This document shows positions 16,304 through 24,002 of a stretch of 36,016 nt of DNA, piece after piece. Below the pieces are notes generated by a model. That model was not told the DNA's origin. It ran no database searches and saw nothing but the letters and a program-made list of their open reading frames with translations. The position numbers and the translations under genes are program-made. The stretch lies in contig JAWLGU010000048.1 of the NCBI GenBank assembly GCA_041690675.1, forward strand, positions 1-36,016. Reading direction: 5' to 3'. Each line of letters begins with the position of its first letter. Positions within the stretch are counted from its first letter, which is position 1. Origin of the DNA: UBA7803 sp041690675 (lineage in GTDB: Bacteria > Pseudomonadota > Gammaproteobacteria > Pseudomonadales > Azotimanducaceae).

Positions 16304-16329
16304 TTAGCTAGAATCGCGAACGTAGCTAA
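16304..16329. promoter_or_regulatory. Operator candidate between divergent ligase and carrier genes
   Basis: TTAGCTA (16304-16310) and TAGCTAA (16323-16329) form an inverted repeat. The central TCGCGA palindrome (16314-16319) shares the same symmetry axis. It lies midway between the minus-strand ligase start (16244) and the plus-strand carrier start (16351). The arms match the TAGTTAGCTA block before the MaoC-like gene. A dimeric regulator could control both directions from here. Confidence 0.6.
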
Positions 16330-16350
16330 CTATATCTCCGAGGGGAGAGC

Positions 16351-17799
16351 ATGGCCAGGTGTGGTGCCATAAGCGCTCATAGGTTGACTCTGTGGCAATT
16401 GGCGGCCTTCGCCTCTCCAGCGCTCCCGCTCTCTGCCATGGGCGTGGGGCTCGCCACCTACCTGCCGCCCTTCTACGCTTCCGAGCTCGGAATCGGGCTG
16501 ACGGCGGTCGGCACGGTGTTCATGCTGTCCCGCTTCTGGGACCTGGTGACCGATCCCGCCATGGGCATCCTGAGTGACAGATTCCCGTCGCGCTGGGGAC
16601 GCCGGCGCCACTGGATGGTCATCGGAACGCCCGTCCTCATGGGCGCCGGCTACTTTCTGTTCTTCCCGCAGACCGTGCTGGGTGACGGCGATGCGAGCTT
16701 CGGCTATCTGTTGGCGTCACTGCTCGTGATATACGCGGGCTTCACCCTCATCACGATATCTCACGTGTCGTGGGGGGCCGAGCTGTCGACGGAGTATCAC
16801 GAACGCTCCCGAATCCAGGGAGCCGTCGCATTCGGATCCGTGGTGGGGGTCGTGCTCCTTCTGTCGCCGCCCGCGATCATCGAGCAGTTCGGTGACACGA
16901 CGTCCTCCCGGACGAAGGTTGAGGTCATGGGCTGGTTCATGATCTGCTTCCTGCCGATCACGACGCTCCTGGCGGTGAAGTTCGTTTCCGAGCCGAAGGT
17001 TGCGCCCTCTCCGGCCATCGGATTCAAGCGCGCCGCGACGATCGTCCTGAAGAATCGGTTGATGGGAAGAGTCCTTCTCGCCGATCTCCTGCTGGCGACT
17101 CCTGGCGCGGTCCGAACGGCGCTGTACGTCTTCTTCTTCGATCACATCATCCAGGCTCCAGAGTGGATCACCACGGTGATGCTCGCCTACTTCGTCTCCG
17201 GGCCGATCTCGGTGGTACTCTGGGTGCGCTTGAGCCGATCCATGGGCAAGCACAGAGCGATATCCGTCGGCATTGCTCTGCACATGCTGGTAACCCTCGG
17301 TTACCTGTTACCCGGAAAGGGCGACGTCGCACTGTTCGCTTCCCTGTTCTTCGTGTCGGGCCTGGTCAACGGAGGCGTTCCGTTCCTGTTGCGATCCATC
17401 ACGGCGGACATCACCGATTCGGACAAGCTGCAGTCTGGACAGGATCGGTCTGGGCTCTACTACTCGCTCATCACCATGACGAGCAAGGTCGGCCAGGCCA
17501 TCGGGATCGGGATCGGCTATCCCCTGTTGGCGCTCATCGGTTTCGATCCAGCTCAGGCGAATTCACCCGCAGTGCTGAACGGCGTGCAATACGTCTACGT
17601 CTTCATTCCGGTCGCCGCAGAGGCCGTTGTCGTCTGGCTGCTGTATCGCTTTCCCCTGGACGAGGAGCGCCAGCAGGAGCTCAGACGCCGAATCGAAGGA
17701 GGCGTCCCATCGAGCGGTGACGTCCTCGTGACGGAAGCCCGGGGCCCCGAAACGGGCGCCCCCGCCGCCGGTGAAGCGGCGCCGGAGGCGCGCGGATAG
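16351..17799 (+). CDS. MFS transporter of the GPH (glycoside-pentoside-hexuronide:cation symporter) type
   Basis: A 482-residue inner-membrane carrier with about 12 hydrophobic segments. The signature FMLSRFWDLVTDPAMGILSDRFPSRWGRRRHWMVIG near residues 53-88 is the GPH/MFS_2 signature between helices 2 and 3. It starts at ATG after a GAGGGGAG ribosome-binding site. The last about 30 residues are Gly/Ala/Pro-rich and hydrophilic. GPH-like carriers are common beside acyl-CoA catabolic genes, where a non-sugar substrate is likely (inference). The 3' neighbour, a crotonase, begins 49 bases later with its own strong ribosome-binding site. Confidence 0.9.
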   Translation: MARCGAISAHRLTLWQLAAFASPALPLSAMGVGLATYLPPFYASELGIGLTAVGTVFMLSRFWDLVTDPAMGILSDRFPSRWGRRRHWMVIGTPVLMGAGYFLFFPQTVLGDGDASFGYLLASLLVIYAGFTLITISHVSWGAELSTEYHERSRIQGAVAFGSVVGVVLLLSPPAIIEQFGDTTSSRTKVEVMGWFMICFLPITTLLAVKFVSEPKVAPSPAIGFKRAATIVLKNRLMGRVLLADLLLATPGAVRTALYVFFFDHIIQAPEWITTVMLAYFVSGPISVVLWVRLSRSMGKHRAISVGIALHMLVTLGYLLPGKGDVALFASLFFVSGLVNGGVPFLLRSITADITDSDKLQSGQDRSGLYYSLITMTSKVGQAIGIGIGYPLLALIGFDPAQANSPAVLNGVQYVYVFIPVAAEAVVVWLLYRFPLDEERQQELRRRIEGGVPSSGDVLVTEARGPETGAPAAGEAAPEARG

Positions 17800-17848
17800 C
17801 CGCGACCCGGTTAGGATGGGGCAACTCTCTACGACAGGAGGTTAGACC

Positions 17849-18682
17849 ATGGGAGCCATCGATCTCGATCAATACGAACGTGTGAAGCTCGAGAAGCGCG
17901 ACGGCATTCTGACGATCAGTCTCAGCAATCCGCAGCGACGCAACGCCATGACCGGGGACATGCACGCGGCCATGGAGCACGTGTGGGACGAGGTGGACAG
18001 GGATGACGAGATAGCTGTGGTGATTCTGCAGGGGGACCCGGCGGGCAATGCGTTCTGCTCAGGTGCCGACGTCGCTCAGCTGGCCGCCGGCGGGCCTGGA
18101 GAGCAGGAGCAGCCCGCCAGCGGACGCCACCGCGGATCGTCGCTCTCCAAGGGGGCTCGGTCGGTGTTCTGGAACATGATGGATTGCGAGAAACCCATCA
18201 TATCCAAGGTGAAGGGACTGGCCTACGGATTGGGCGCCAACATCGCCTTGCTCGCCGACATAGTCGTCGCTGAAAGGGGCGCGCGGCTCTGTGACTCCCA
18301 CGTCAAGGCGGGCATCACCGCGGGCGACGGTGGCGCAGCGCTATGGCCCATGCTGATGGGGTTCCACCGCGCCAAGGAATACCTGATGACCGGCGAACCC
18401 ATCTCGGCGGAAGACGCCGAGCGTTGGGGGCTCATCAATCACTGCGTCGACCCGGAGCAGCTCGATGCGTTCACCTGGGACCTGGCGGTCAAGCTGAGAG
18501 ACATGCCGCCACTGGCGTTGCGGTGGACGAAGATCTCGGTGAACACCATGTTGAAGCAGATCATGGCGGGCGCATTCGAGATGTCCCTGGCGTACGATTT
18601 TCTCTCGCTCCGAACGGAGGATCACAAGGAAGCGGCCCGCGCCTTCGTTGAAAAACGCGTTGGCCGCTATCACGGAAGATGA
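17849..18682 (+). CDS. Enoyl-CoA hydratase/isomerase family protein (crotonase 3)
   Basis: A 277-residue crotonase. Oxyanion-hole segments are NAFCSGADVAQ and GLAYGLGANIALL. The classical first Glu is replaced; GITAGDGGAALWP places an Asp in the active-site loop, as in many non-canonical members. It therefore may hydrate, isomerise or cleave, and the reaction is not assigned. A near-perfect AGGAGG (17836-17841) lies 7 bases before the ATG, the strongest ribosome-binding site in the window. It follows the GPH-type carrier gene on the same strand. Confidence 0.87.
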   Translation: MGAIDLDQYERVKLEKRDGILTISLSNPQRRNAMTGDMHAAMEHVWDEVDRDDEIAVVILQGDPAGNAFCSGADVAQLAAGGPGEQEQPASGRHRGSSLSKGARSVFWNMMDCEKPIISKVKGLAYGLGANIALLADIVVAERGARLCDSHVKAGITAGDGGAALWPMLMGFHRAKEYLMTGEPISAEDAERWGLINHCVDPEQLDAFTWDLAVKLRDMPPLALRWTKISVNTMLKQIMAGAFEMSLAYDFLSLRTEDHKEAARAFVEKRVGRYHGR

Positions 18683-18754
18683 CCGCGACGACGCCGAAGG
18701 GTGGGGTCATCGTGCCCGAGGGTCGAAGCTCCACAGCGCAGCTGCGCGATCGCA

Positions 18755-19634
18755 TTATCGGGACAGATACCGCAGTAGGGCCTCATTGTCCGTACGGCCT
18801 CCCTCATCGGCGAGGGAGAGCAGCTCGTCTTCGCCTCCTTGTCCGTCAGCGCCGGGCGGACGTACCGGTTGAGGTCCGAGAGGATGGTCGAAGTACCCGG
18901 TCACGGGGCTCCTCTGGGGCGCAGCCCGCGTGGGGGCCTGGTGAGGGCTCGCGCCCATGGCGGCCAAGATGGAGGACCCGAGACGCTGAACTGCGGCCTG
19001 GTGGGTGAAGAGATAGCCGGCGAATCCCATGGCGCCACCGCCCTTGTGGATCGCCATCCCAGTGGTGATGGCAAGCCGGGTGATCACGAGCACGTCGTAA
19101 TAGGCGAGCCGCCCGGGGTCGATGACGGACCCTGTCATCTGCTCGTAGCGGGGCAACTCGACGTCCACCAGACCAGCGAATCGGCTGCCTCGGCTGCGCG
19201 AGCGGACCCAGGCAATGTCGTCCAGAGGGTCCCCCAGATGGGAGAACTCCCAGTCCACCAACCCCACCACGCGGCCTTCCNNNNNNNNNNNNNNNNNNNN
19301 NNNNNNNNNNNNNNNNNNNNNNNNNNNNNNNNNNNNNNNNNNNNNNNNNNNNNNNNNNNNNNNNNNNNNNNNNNNNNNNNCACGCCTCTGCGGCTGTCAG
19401 GCTGTCCAGGTCCGCCTCCCCGCGCAGCCGCTCCATCAGCAGCGCGTTGCCGTCACTGCTGATGCCGTACACCCTGGGGACGGGCACCCGCGAGCCCTCC
19501 AGCGCGCGGTAGACGGCGTATTCCCGTTCCAGCGAGAAGTCTCCGCTGAACAGCCGGCGGTGGCCGGTCACCCGGCTTCCGCTGAGCTCCTCAACCCACC
19601 TGCGCAGTTCCGGTTTCACGCCGACGAATCCCAT
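18755..19634 (-). CDS. APH-like phosphotransferase (ACAD10/11-kinase or LvaA type), interrupted by assembly gap
   Basis: Two pieces on either side of the 100-N gap. The N-terminal piece (ATG 19634, about 84 residues) has the kinase N-lobe: FSLEREYAVYRALEG, VPVPRVYG and ALLMERLRGE. The C-terminal piece has VDWEFSHLGDPLDDIAWV, the Mg-binding DFG equivalent, plus a helical tail. The catalytic HGD-x-x-x-x-N loop must lie in the gap. The two pieces are in different frames across 100 N, which only means the gap size is a placeholder: a gap that is a multiple of 3 restores one frame. Homologues phosphorylate 4-hydroxyacyl-CoA compounds (ACAD10/11 and LvaA), a useful step for gamma-hydroxy or branched acids. 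The longer start at 19694 would cover the promoter. Confidence 0.75.
19281..19380. other. Assembly gap (100 N)
   Basis: A run of exactly 100 N, a usual placeholder for a scaffold gap of unknown length, inside the APH-like kinase gene. Judged from family length about 100-130 codons are missing, so the real gap is probably a few hundred bases. Confidence 0.95.
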
Positions 19635-19654
19635 GGCCTTCCGCCGGAAAGACC

Positions 19655-19684
19655 TTACACCAAATAGATAAATTCGCTTACTAT
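19655..19684 (+). promoter_or_regulatory. Candidate sigma70 promoter and operator for module C
   Basis: TTACAC (19655-19660), an 18-base spacer and TACTAT (19679-19684) fit a -35/-10 pair. The spacer holds AAATAGATAAATTCG, sharing TAGATAAATTCG (11 of 12 bases) with the block at 7921-7936. The CrtC-like start lies 42 bases after the -10, and the APH-like gene starts divergently on the other side. Confidence 0.5.
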
Positions 19685-19726
19685 ATGTACGCATTCAGCG
19701 GTATGTGTTCAGGTTTGGGAGAACCG

Positions 19727-20725
19727 ATGCCCGGTCGAGCCGACGCCACCGAGAATCGTGAAGGCCTCGAGATCCTTCTCACCCCCGAGGACGACGACTG
19801 GCACACGCCGGAGACCTCGGCGCGGTACGAGCACGAGACGGTCTGGTTCTGGTTCTTCTCTCCCGAGCACCGGATGGGAGGGTGGGTGTATCACTACGCC
19901 CGGCCGAACCTCGGCCTATGCGGCGGCACAGTCATGGTGTTCGACGACAGTGCGTGGATCCCCATCGAGGTGCCTTACTACGTCAACTACTACAACATGC
20001 CTTTCGACCCAGCCTGGGACCTGCGCGACATGCGCTTCCCGAACGGTACCTCCATCGAGACCGTGGAGCCGCTGAAGCACTACCGGATCGGCTACCGGGA
20101 TCGCGGCATCATCGAGCTGGCTCTGGAATGGAAGGAATGCCTGCCTCCCTGGGTGTCCACCTACGGCACCGGCAAGCCGCGCCACATCGACCACGTGGGC
20201 CACGTCACCGGGAGCCTGCGTCTCCATGGAGAGGACGTGCCGATCGATTGCTACGCCATGCGCGATCGAACCTGGCAGCACGTTCGTCCGGAAGCGTGGA
20301 AGGACGGCACGGGGGGAATACCTTATTTCAATGCCTGCGCCGGGCCACGACTGGCCTGGCACGGCACCGCGCCGGACGGGTACCTGGTGATCGATGGCGT
20401 ACGAAGGCAGCTCGTCGAGTCCAAGTATCATCGGGTGCGGGATCCGGAGCACGGCTTCATGCGCGAGATCCACGTGGAAGGCACCGATCGCGCCAGGCGG
20501 CGATTCGAAGCTCACGGCAGGAGCGTCGCTCGTATCGCCCAGCACATACCCGGGGTACACGGGGTGGTCTGGGTGCACCTAGTCGAGTACGAGCTGAACG
20601 GAACGCGCTGCTGGGGGAAGGATCAGGACGCCTGGCCGGTCCACAACTGGTCCGCATTTTACCGCCGTCGGATTCTCGGGCTCCGGGACGCGAGGGAGGA
20701 TCAGCTGCATGGCGCCGGTATCTGA
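19727..20725 (+). CDS. CrtC/DUF7065-like protein, paralogue 2
   Basis: A 332-residue soluble protein from the ATG at 19727, preceded by a GGGAGA ribosome-binding site (19717-19722). The open frame back to 19685 begins next to the likely -10 and is rejected. It shares all major blocks with the gene at 4535-5575: GGWVYHY, DLRDMRFPNG, VEPLKHYRIGYRD, HIDHVGHVTG, DVPIDCYAMRDRTW, and a C-terminal GVVWVHLVEYELNG-x-x-x-WGKDQD. It lacks the Gln/Ser-rich insertion of that paralogue. Function unknown; a CrtC/AttH-like double-lipocalin architecture is inferred. It leads the ACAD-crotonase-ligase operon of module C, 24 bases upstream of the small ACAD subunit. Confidence 0.78.
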   Translation: MPGRADATENREGLEILLTPEDDDWHTPETSARYEHETVWFWFFSPEHRMGGWVYHYARPNLGLCGGTVMVFDDSAWIPIEVPYYVNYYNMPFDPAWDLRDMRFPNGTSIETVEPLKHYRIGYRDRGIIELALEWKECLPPWVSTYGTGKPRHIDHVGHVTGSLRLHGEDVPIDCYAMRDRTWQHVRPEAWKDGTGGIPYFNACAGPRLAWHGTAPDGYLVIDGVRRQLVESKYHRVRDPEHGFMREIHVEGTDRARRRFEAHGRSVARIAQHIPGVHGVVWVHLVEYELNGTRCWGKDQDAWPVHNWSAFYRRRILGLRDAREDQLHGAGI

Positions 20726-20749
20726 ATGAAGGACCTCTAGGGAAGCAAG

Positions 20750-21877
20750 ATGAGGCTGGACCTGACGGAAGAGCAGCTGCTGCTGCGGGACACGGCAAGG
20801 CGGTTCATGGAGGCGGAGAGCCCGCTGCCCAGGGTCCGCGATCAGTTCGACAGTGTCGAGGGATTCTCGCGGGCTTGGTGGAGCAAGGTCTCGGAGATGG
20901 GCTTCACGTCGCTGATGGCACCCGAATCGCTCGGGGGCACGACGTTGTCGGGCAACCCTGCCCGGGACGCCGCCATCGTCGCGGAAGAGTTCGGGCGAGC
21001 CGTGGCGCCGGGCCCCTTTCTTCCCACGGCCGTGGTGCTCCAAGCCATCGGCTCGGACGACGAGACAGGGTCCCACAGGGCCCTGGTGCCGGAGCTAATC
21101 TCGGGGCAACTGATGGTTGCATGGGCGTTCGGGGAACCAGGCAGCTGCTGGCGCCCCGAGAGTTTTCGAGCCTCGGTTCGAGTCTCCGGCGACGAGATCA
21201 TCCTCAACGGCACGAAGGCGTACGTGGAGGCCGGAGCCGAGGCCGATCTGACCCTGGTGACCGCACGTTCGGAGCGCGGCCTCACCCAGGTCTTCGTGCC
21301 GGCGGATGCACCCGGGCTGAGCGTGACGCCCGGCCGGAGTCTCGATTTCGTCCGCCGGTTCGCGACGCTTCGGTTCGAGGACGTACGACTCCCGCTGTCG
21401 TCCCTGGTCGGTGAGCCAGACCAGGCAGAGAAAGCAGTCACTCGCCAGCTGCAGCTTGCTCTGCTGCTGCAGTGCGCCGAGACCAACGGGTCGGTCGAGC
21501 GGGCCTTCGAGATGACCATCGGCTACATGGGAGAGCGCTACGCCTTCGGCCGGCCCATCGCCTCCTACCAGGCGCTGAAGCACAGGGTGGCCGACATGGC
21601 TCTATGGATTCACTCCGCCATGGCAACCACGGATTCGGGCCTGCAGGCATTCGACGCGAGAGCGCAGAACGCCTTCGAGCTCGCCACCATTGCCAAGACG
21701 TACGTGGCCACCAAGTCGACTCAGATCGTCAGTGACCTCGCGCAATTGACCGGAGGCATCGCCATGACGTGGGATTACGATCTGCATATGTTCCAGAGGC
21801 GAGTGGCGGTGAATCGGGCCGTGCTCGGAACTCCGGAGCACCACCGCCTCGAGATCTACCGCAGCCTGTGTGCCTGA
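20750..21877 (+). CDS. Acyl-CoA dehydrogenase, small (beta-type) subunit of ACAD pair 2
   Basis: A 375-residue protein with the ACAD opening LTEEQLLLRDTARRFMEAE, the mid-domain lacking the usual TEPxxGSD segment (AWAFGEPGSCW instead), and C-terminal YAFGRPIASYQALKHRVADM and LTGGIAMTWDYDLHMFQRRV. Degenerate substrate and FAD segments are common in beta subunits of heterotetrameric ACADs. Its partner is the large subunit 48 bases downstream. It resembles the small subunit of module D (30954-32102) more than that of module A, judged from the shared SYQALKHR-x-ADM and FVPADxPG segments. Ribosome-binding site GGGAAG. Confidence 0.88.
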   Translation: MRLDLTEEQLLLRDTARRFMEAESPLPRVRDQFDSVEGFSRAWWSKVSEMGFTSLMAPESLGGTTLSGNPARDAAIVAEEFGRAVAPGPFLPTAVVLQAIGSDDETGSHRALVPELISGQLMVAWAFGEPGSCWRPESFRASVRVSGDEIILNGTKAYVEAGAEADLTLVTARSERGLTQVFVPADAPGLSVTPGRSLDFVRRFATLRFEDVRLPLSSLVGEPDQAEKAVTRQLQLALLLQCAETNGSVERAFEMTIGYMGERYAFGRPIASYQALKHRVADMALWIHSAMATTDSGLQAFDARAQNAFELATIAKTYVATKSTQIVSDLAQLTGGIAMTWDYDLHMFQRRVAVNRAVLGTPEHHRLEIYRSLCA

Positions 21878-21925
21878 CTCGTTGCAGACATTCCGGGTGA
21901 CCCGCGAAATGATTGAACAGGATCG

Positions 21926-23164
21926 ATGAGCACCGACGACATGGAAGACATCGAGGACTTCAGAAGACGCGCGCAAGCTTGGATCCGTGAGAACCTCGTT
22001 CTCGAGACGGGTGAGCCCACGGGGCCGAGAGGCGCCGAAGCGCGGCAACGCGATCGGGATCTGCAGCGGATGATCTTCGACGCGGGCTTCGCGGGCCTGG
22101 CGATCCCAACCGAGTATGGCGGAGCCGGTCTGTCGCTGGAGCACCAGAGGGTCTGGGCCGCGGAAGCCGAAGGGTATGCGACGCCCAAGGGATACATGGT
22201 CTCGATCGGCATGATGTTGCCCACGCTGCTGGACCACGGAAACGAGACGCTCAAGCGACGACACATTCCGAGAATGCTCCGCGGTGACGAGATCTGGATC
22301 CAGCTGCTCTCGGAGCCCAGTGGAGGATCCGACATGGCGGGGGCGCTGACCAAGGCCGTCCGCCGTTCCGACTCCTATCTCATCAACGGGTCGAAGATGT
22401 GGAGCTCCGGGGCGGATACCGCCGACTACGGAATGTGCCTGGCCCGGATCGACTGGGATGCGCCAAAACACAGGGGCCTGGGAATGTTCGCGATCCCCCT
22501 TCGGGCCAAGGGCGTAACCATCGAGCCCATCATTCCGGTGACGGGCGGCCCTGCCCACTTCTTCATCGAGTACTTCGACGACGTGGAGATCCCGAGAGAA
22601 AACCTGATCGGCGGGGAGGGAGACGGATGGACCGTTGCCCAGAGGCTGCTCTTCCACGAGCGCAACGCCACGGCCGGCGTAGGCTACGGATACGGTTTGG
22701 GTGGCGGCAGCTCCGAAGGAAGCACGAGCTGGCGCAAGGACATCGTCAGGCTGGCCAAGGCATCCGAGGTTGCCGGTGACCCCGCCACCGCGCAGCTGAT
22801 TGCCGAGGACTACGTCAACATGGTCGTAGCACGACAGCTCGGGGAGAGGATCAATACCGGAATGCGAATGGGTCTGCTCCAGGGACACTGGGGGTCGCTT
22901 CTGAAGCTCGGCATGGGCATCGACACGCCGTTCAACGCCGAGGTGGCCCTAGCCGTTTGCGGCGCTGACGGCGTCGTGTGGACGGATGGCGAGGCGCCCG
23001 GCGACGTGGGACTCAACTGGCTGAGCTGCCGGGGAATCTCCATCGCGGGGGGCTCGAACGAGATTCAACGCAACATCGTGAGCGAACGTCTTCTGGGGCT
23101 GCCCCGGGAACCGGGCGACGACAAGAGCCTGCCGTTCAGCGAGCTGTTGAAGAGACGCCGGTGA
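21926..23164 (+). CDS. Acyl-CoA dehydrogenase, large (alpha-type) subunit of ACAD pair 2
   Basis: A 412-residue protein. Motifs: LAIPTEYGGAGLSLEHQ, the FAD/acyl segment LLSEPSGGSDMAGA, INGSKMWSSGA, the helix motif AQRLLFHERN and the C-terminal ISIAGGSNEIQRNIVSERLLGLPREP. The Gly-rich GGSN stands where medium-chain enzymes have the catalytic YEGT Glu, while the Glu of HER could be the base, as in ChsE-like enzymes (inference). A Gly-rich insertion (GVGYGYGLGGGSSEGS) after that motif is shared in kind with the module D large subunit (GGSSPYASGTAG). The next gene, a crotonase, starts 25 bases later. Confidence 0.9.
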   Translation: MSTDDMEDIEDFRRRAQAWIRENLVLETGEPTGPRGAEARQRDRDLQRMIFDAGFAGLAIPTEYGGAGLSLEHQRVWAAEAEGYATPKGYMVSIGMMLPTLLDHGNETLKRRHIPRMLRGDEIWIQLLSEPSGGSDMAGALTKAVRRSDSYLINGSKMWSSGADTADYGMCLARIDWDAPKHRGLGMFAIPLRAKGVTIEPIIPVTGGPAHFFIEYFDDVEIPRENLIGGEGDGWTVAQRLLFHERNATAGVGYGYGLGGGSSEGSTSWRKDIVRLAKASEVAGDPATAQLIAEDYVNMVVARQLGERINTGMRMGLLQGHWGSLLKLGMGIDTPFNAEVALAVCGADGVVWTDGEAPGDVGLNWLSCRGISIAGGSNEIQRNIVSERLLGLPREPGDDKSLPFSELLKRRR

Positions 23165-23189
23165 AACCAATTGCGCGGAGGAAGCAGCG

Positions 23190-24002
23190 ATGACCGACGG
23201 GGCCGATCCGTTCCAGACCACCCTTGAGCAAGGCGTTCTTCGAATCACCATCGACCGGCCAGGACGGCGTAACTCCCTCGACCCGGAATCGGTCAGGCTC
23301 CTGACCGAGCAGCTGAAGGCGGCCGACCGGGATCACGACGTGCGGGTGATCGTCATCACGGGCAGCGGAGATGGCGACTTCTGCACCGGTGCGGATCTCA
23401 GCCGCTCTACCGCGATTGCTGGCCCGGCCGGCGATCGACCTCCTCTCATCGACGCTCGCCACAGCGTCGCCGATTGGCATGCGCTCTACCGGACGTACTG
23501 GGAAATGGAGACGCCGACGATATCCGCCGTCAATGGGACGGTTGCAGGCGCCGGAATGCCACTTGCCCTGGGTGCCGACCTGGTGGTCGCGCGGGAAAGG
23601 GCGCGCTTCAACAGCGTCTGGAGCCGCGGCGGCATGTCAGCTCACGCCGCCGACCCCTTTTACCTGCCGAAGATATTTCCGTTTCATCGGCTGATGGAAT
23701 TCGCCCTGCTCGGTGAGCCGCTTCAGGCAGAAGACCTTCTGCGCTGGGACGTCATCAACCGGGTGGTGCCCGCGGAGGAACTCCACGCGGCCGCCGCTGC
23801 ATGGGCGAGCAAGCTCGCCAAGCTGCCGACCTTGAGCATCGGTCAGACGAAACGCCTGTACCGAAGATCGTACGTCAGTGACATGGATACGGCATTCGCG
23901 GAAGAAGCGGCCGCCATCGTGATGCTGAGCCCGAGCCACGATCGAAAAGAAGGGATGGCGGCGTTGGTGGAGCATCGCGAGCCAAAGTTCACTGGACGAT
24001 GA
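23190..24002 (+). CDS. Enoyl-CoA hydratase/isomerase family protein (crotonase 4)
   Basis: A 270-residue crotonase. Oxyanion-hole segments are GDFCTGADLSR and NGTVAGAGMPLAL. The catalytic loop is unusual: ARFNSVWSRGGMSAHAADPFYLPKI carries neither the classical Glu nor the PDxGG Asp, so the activity may differ from hydration. A GGAGGAAG ribosome-binding site precedes the ATG. The stop codon overlaps the start of the ligase gene (ATGA), so the two are probably translated together. Part of the module C operon that starts at 19727. Confidence 0.86.
   Translation: MTDGADPFQTTLEQGVLRITIDRPGRRNSLDPESVRLLTEQLKAADRDHDVRVIVITGSGDGDFCTGADLSRSTAIAGPAGDRPPLIDARHSVADWHALYRTYWEMETPTISAVNGTVAGAGMPLALGADLVVARERARFNSVWSRGGMSAHAADPFYLPKIFPFHRLMEFALLGEPLQAEDLLRWDVINRVVPAEELHAAAAAWASKLAKLPTLSIGQTKRLYRRSYVSDMDTAFAEEAAAIVMLSPSHDRKEGMAALVEHREPKFTGR

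Noticed and set aside
17740..17800. GC-rich inverted repeats at the 3' end of the GPH-type carrier gene as a terminator
   Set aside because: They lie inside the coding sequence and have no T tract; the next gene continues on the same strand.
18755..19694. Apparent frameshift in the APH-like gene
   Set aside because: The frame change coincides with the 100-N gap of arbitrary length, so it is not evidence of a mutation.
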